A stretch of DNA of 64,000 bases from Sphingobium sp. DEHP117 (lineage in GTDB: Bacteria > Pseudomonadota > Alphaproteobacteria > Sphingomonadales > Sphingomonadaceae). Location: assembly GCF_030867385.1 (NCBI RefSeq), contig NZ_JAPFBJ010000001.1:992001-1056000 (forward strand). Direction: 5' to 3'. A program made the position numbers and the translations under genes. Under the pieces are notes generated by a model. The model saw only the letters and a list, made by a program, of their open reading frames with translations, was not told where the DNA came from and searched no databases. Below are positions 63,462-64,000 of the stretch, piece by piece; position 1 is the stretch's first letter; the number at the start of each line of letters is the position of its first letter.

Positions 63462-64000
63462 TTACATCCATCATCTGCTATTCGGAATCTACCCCTATGT
63501 TGCGCTCGCCGTTCTGGTTGTAGGTTCAGTAATTCGGTATGATCGCGAACCCTACAGCTGGCGTGCCGGATCGAGCCAGCTGCTGCGCCGCAAGCAGCTC
63601 ATGATCGGATCGGTGCTGTTTCATGTCGGTGTGCTCCTGATCTTTGCCGGGCATCTGGTGGGCCTGCTGACACCGATTGCACTGTTCGATGCGTTAGGCG
63701 TCTCTCACGGTGCCAAGCAGCTGCTCGCGATGAGTGCGGGTGGCGTGGCAGGTGTAATGGCGATCATCGGCGCAACCCTGCTGATCCACCGCCGTTTTTT
63801 CGATCCACGAGTGCGCGCCGCATCCAGCTTCAGCGACAATATGATTATCCTGCTGCTTTGGGTGCAGCTTGCTCTGGGGCTTACCACTATCCCCCTATCC
63901 GCCCAGCATCTGGACGGGCATGAGATGGTGAAATTCATGCAGTGGGCGCAGGGGATTTTCACGTTCCGCAGCGGCGCCTCCGACGCTATCCTCGATGTGG
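63454..64000 (+). CDS. narI: Respiratory nitrate reductase gamma subunit (partial, cut by window end)
   Basis: Membrane cytochrome b subunit that takes electrons from quinol and passes them to NarH. The visible 182 residues hold the first four membrane helices (from IYPYVALAVLVVGSVIRYD) and two heme ligands, His57 and His67 (FHVGVLLIFAGHLVG). The next heme ligands lie beyond the window. The start overlaps narJ by 8 bases. Confidence 0.95.
   Translation, partial: MADYIHHLLFGIYPYVALAVLVVGSVIRYDREPYSWRAGSSQLLRRKQLMIGSVLFHVGVLLIFAGHLVGLLTPIALFDALGVSHGAKQLLAMSAGGVAGVMAIIGATLLIHRRFFDPRVRAASSFSDNMIILLLWVQLALGLTTIPLSAQHLDGHEMVKFMQWAQGIFTFRSGASDAILDV

Noticed and set aside
39688..64000. Right attachment site (attR) within the window
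   Set aside because: No second copy of the tRNA-Glu 3' end was found; narI is still island-like at the right edge.

Overview
The window comes from a GC-rich alphaproteobacterial chromosome, most likely a sphingomonad (Sphingomonadales). The basis is a CcrM-type GANTC methylase, a zapA - 6S RNA - folate cyclo-ligase neighbourhood, an S16 protein with a long Ala/Glu-rich tail, a tonB-exbB-exbD-exbD-exbD cluster, PAS/HWE kinase and DUF2842/DUF1272 proteins, and Ti/sphingomonad-type transfer genes. The genus is an inference from gene style; no database search was run.

Positions 1-39.6 kb are core chromosome. From left to right: a minus-strand central carbon block (tkt-gap-pgk-fba); zapA, a probable 6S RNA and the folate cyclo-ligase gene; tRNA-Asp; ccrM, preceded by a dense cluster of GANTC sites; a glmM-DUF1272-thiD-rnhB operon; two transporters and a nitroreductase; the rpsP-rimM-trmD-rplS ribosome operon, interrupted by a vapBC toxin-antitoxin pair plus a small membrane protein, with a palindromic repeat inserted in frame in trmD; ffh; a PAS/HWE histidine kinase; dapF-mtaB-ftsY-yciB; glcB with a divergent LysR regulator; PilZ; the TonB system with three ExbD paralogues; hom; glpX; an ABC-2 exporter; recJ; and tRNA-Glu.

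From tRNA-Glu (39,639) to the right edge (64,000) lies a mobile island that continues beyond the window. A P4-type integrase sits next to tRNA-Glu, followed by AlpA, a DUF6118 protein, a MobQ/Ti-type TraA relaxase-helicase, an oriT-like sequence in the traA-traC gap, and TraC and TraD. The cargo behind these genes is a coherent kit for life without oxygen. It holds a B12-dependent (oxygen-independent) ribonucleotide reductase NrdJ; an FNR-type regulator with N-terminal cysteines; an O2-independent ubiquinone hydroxylation set UbiT-UbiU-UbiV with a truncated PdxH-like flavoprotein; an outer-membrane barrel protein; a cysteine-free Crp/Fnr regulator (NarR/DNR-like); a fused NarK1-NarK2 nitrate/nitrite transporter; and the nitrate reductase NarGHJI. 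narI is cut by the window end.

FNR-type palindromes (TTGAT/C-N4-A/GTCAA) lie in front of nrdJ, fnr, the divergent ubiT/porin pair, narR and narK, so the cargo looks like one regulon. The main result is therefore a tRNA-Glu-integrated, apparently mobilisable island able to supply DNA synthesis, quinone synthesis, nitrate respiration and its regulation together. A notable anomaly is that UbiU carries Gly where the first of four expected [4Fe-4S] cysteines should be.
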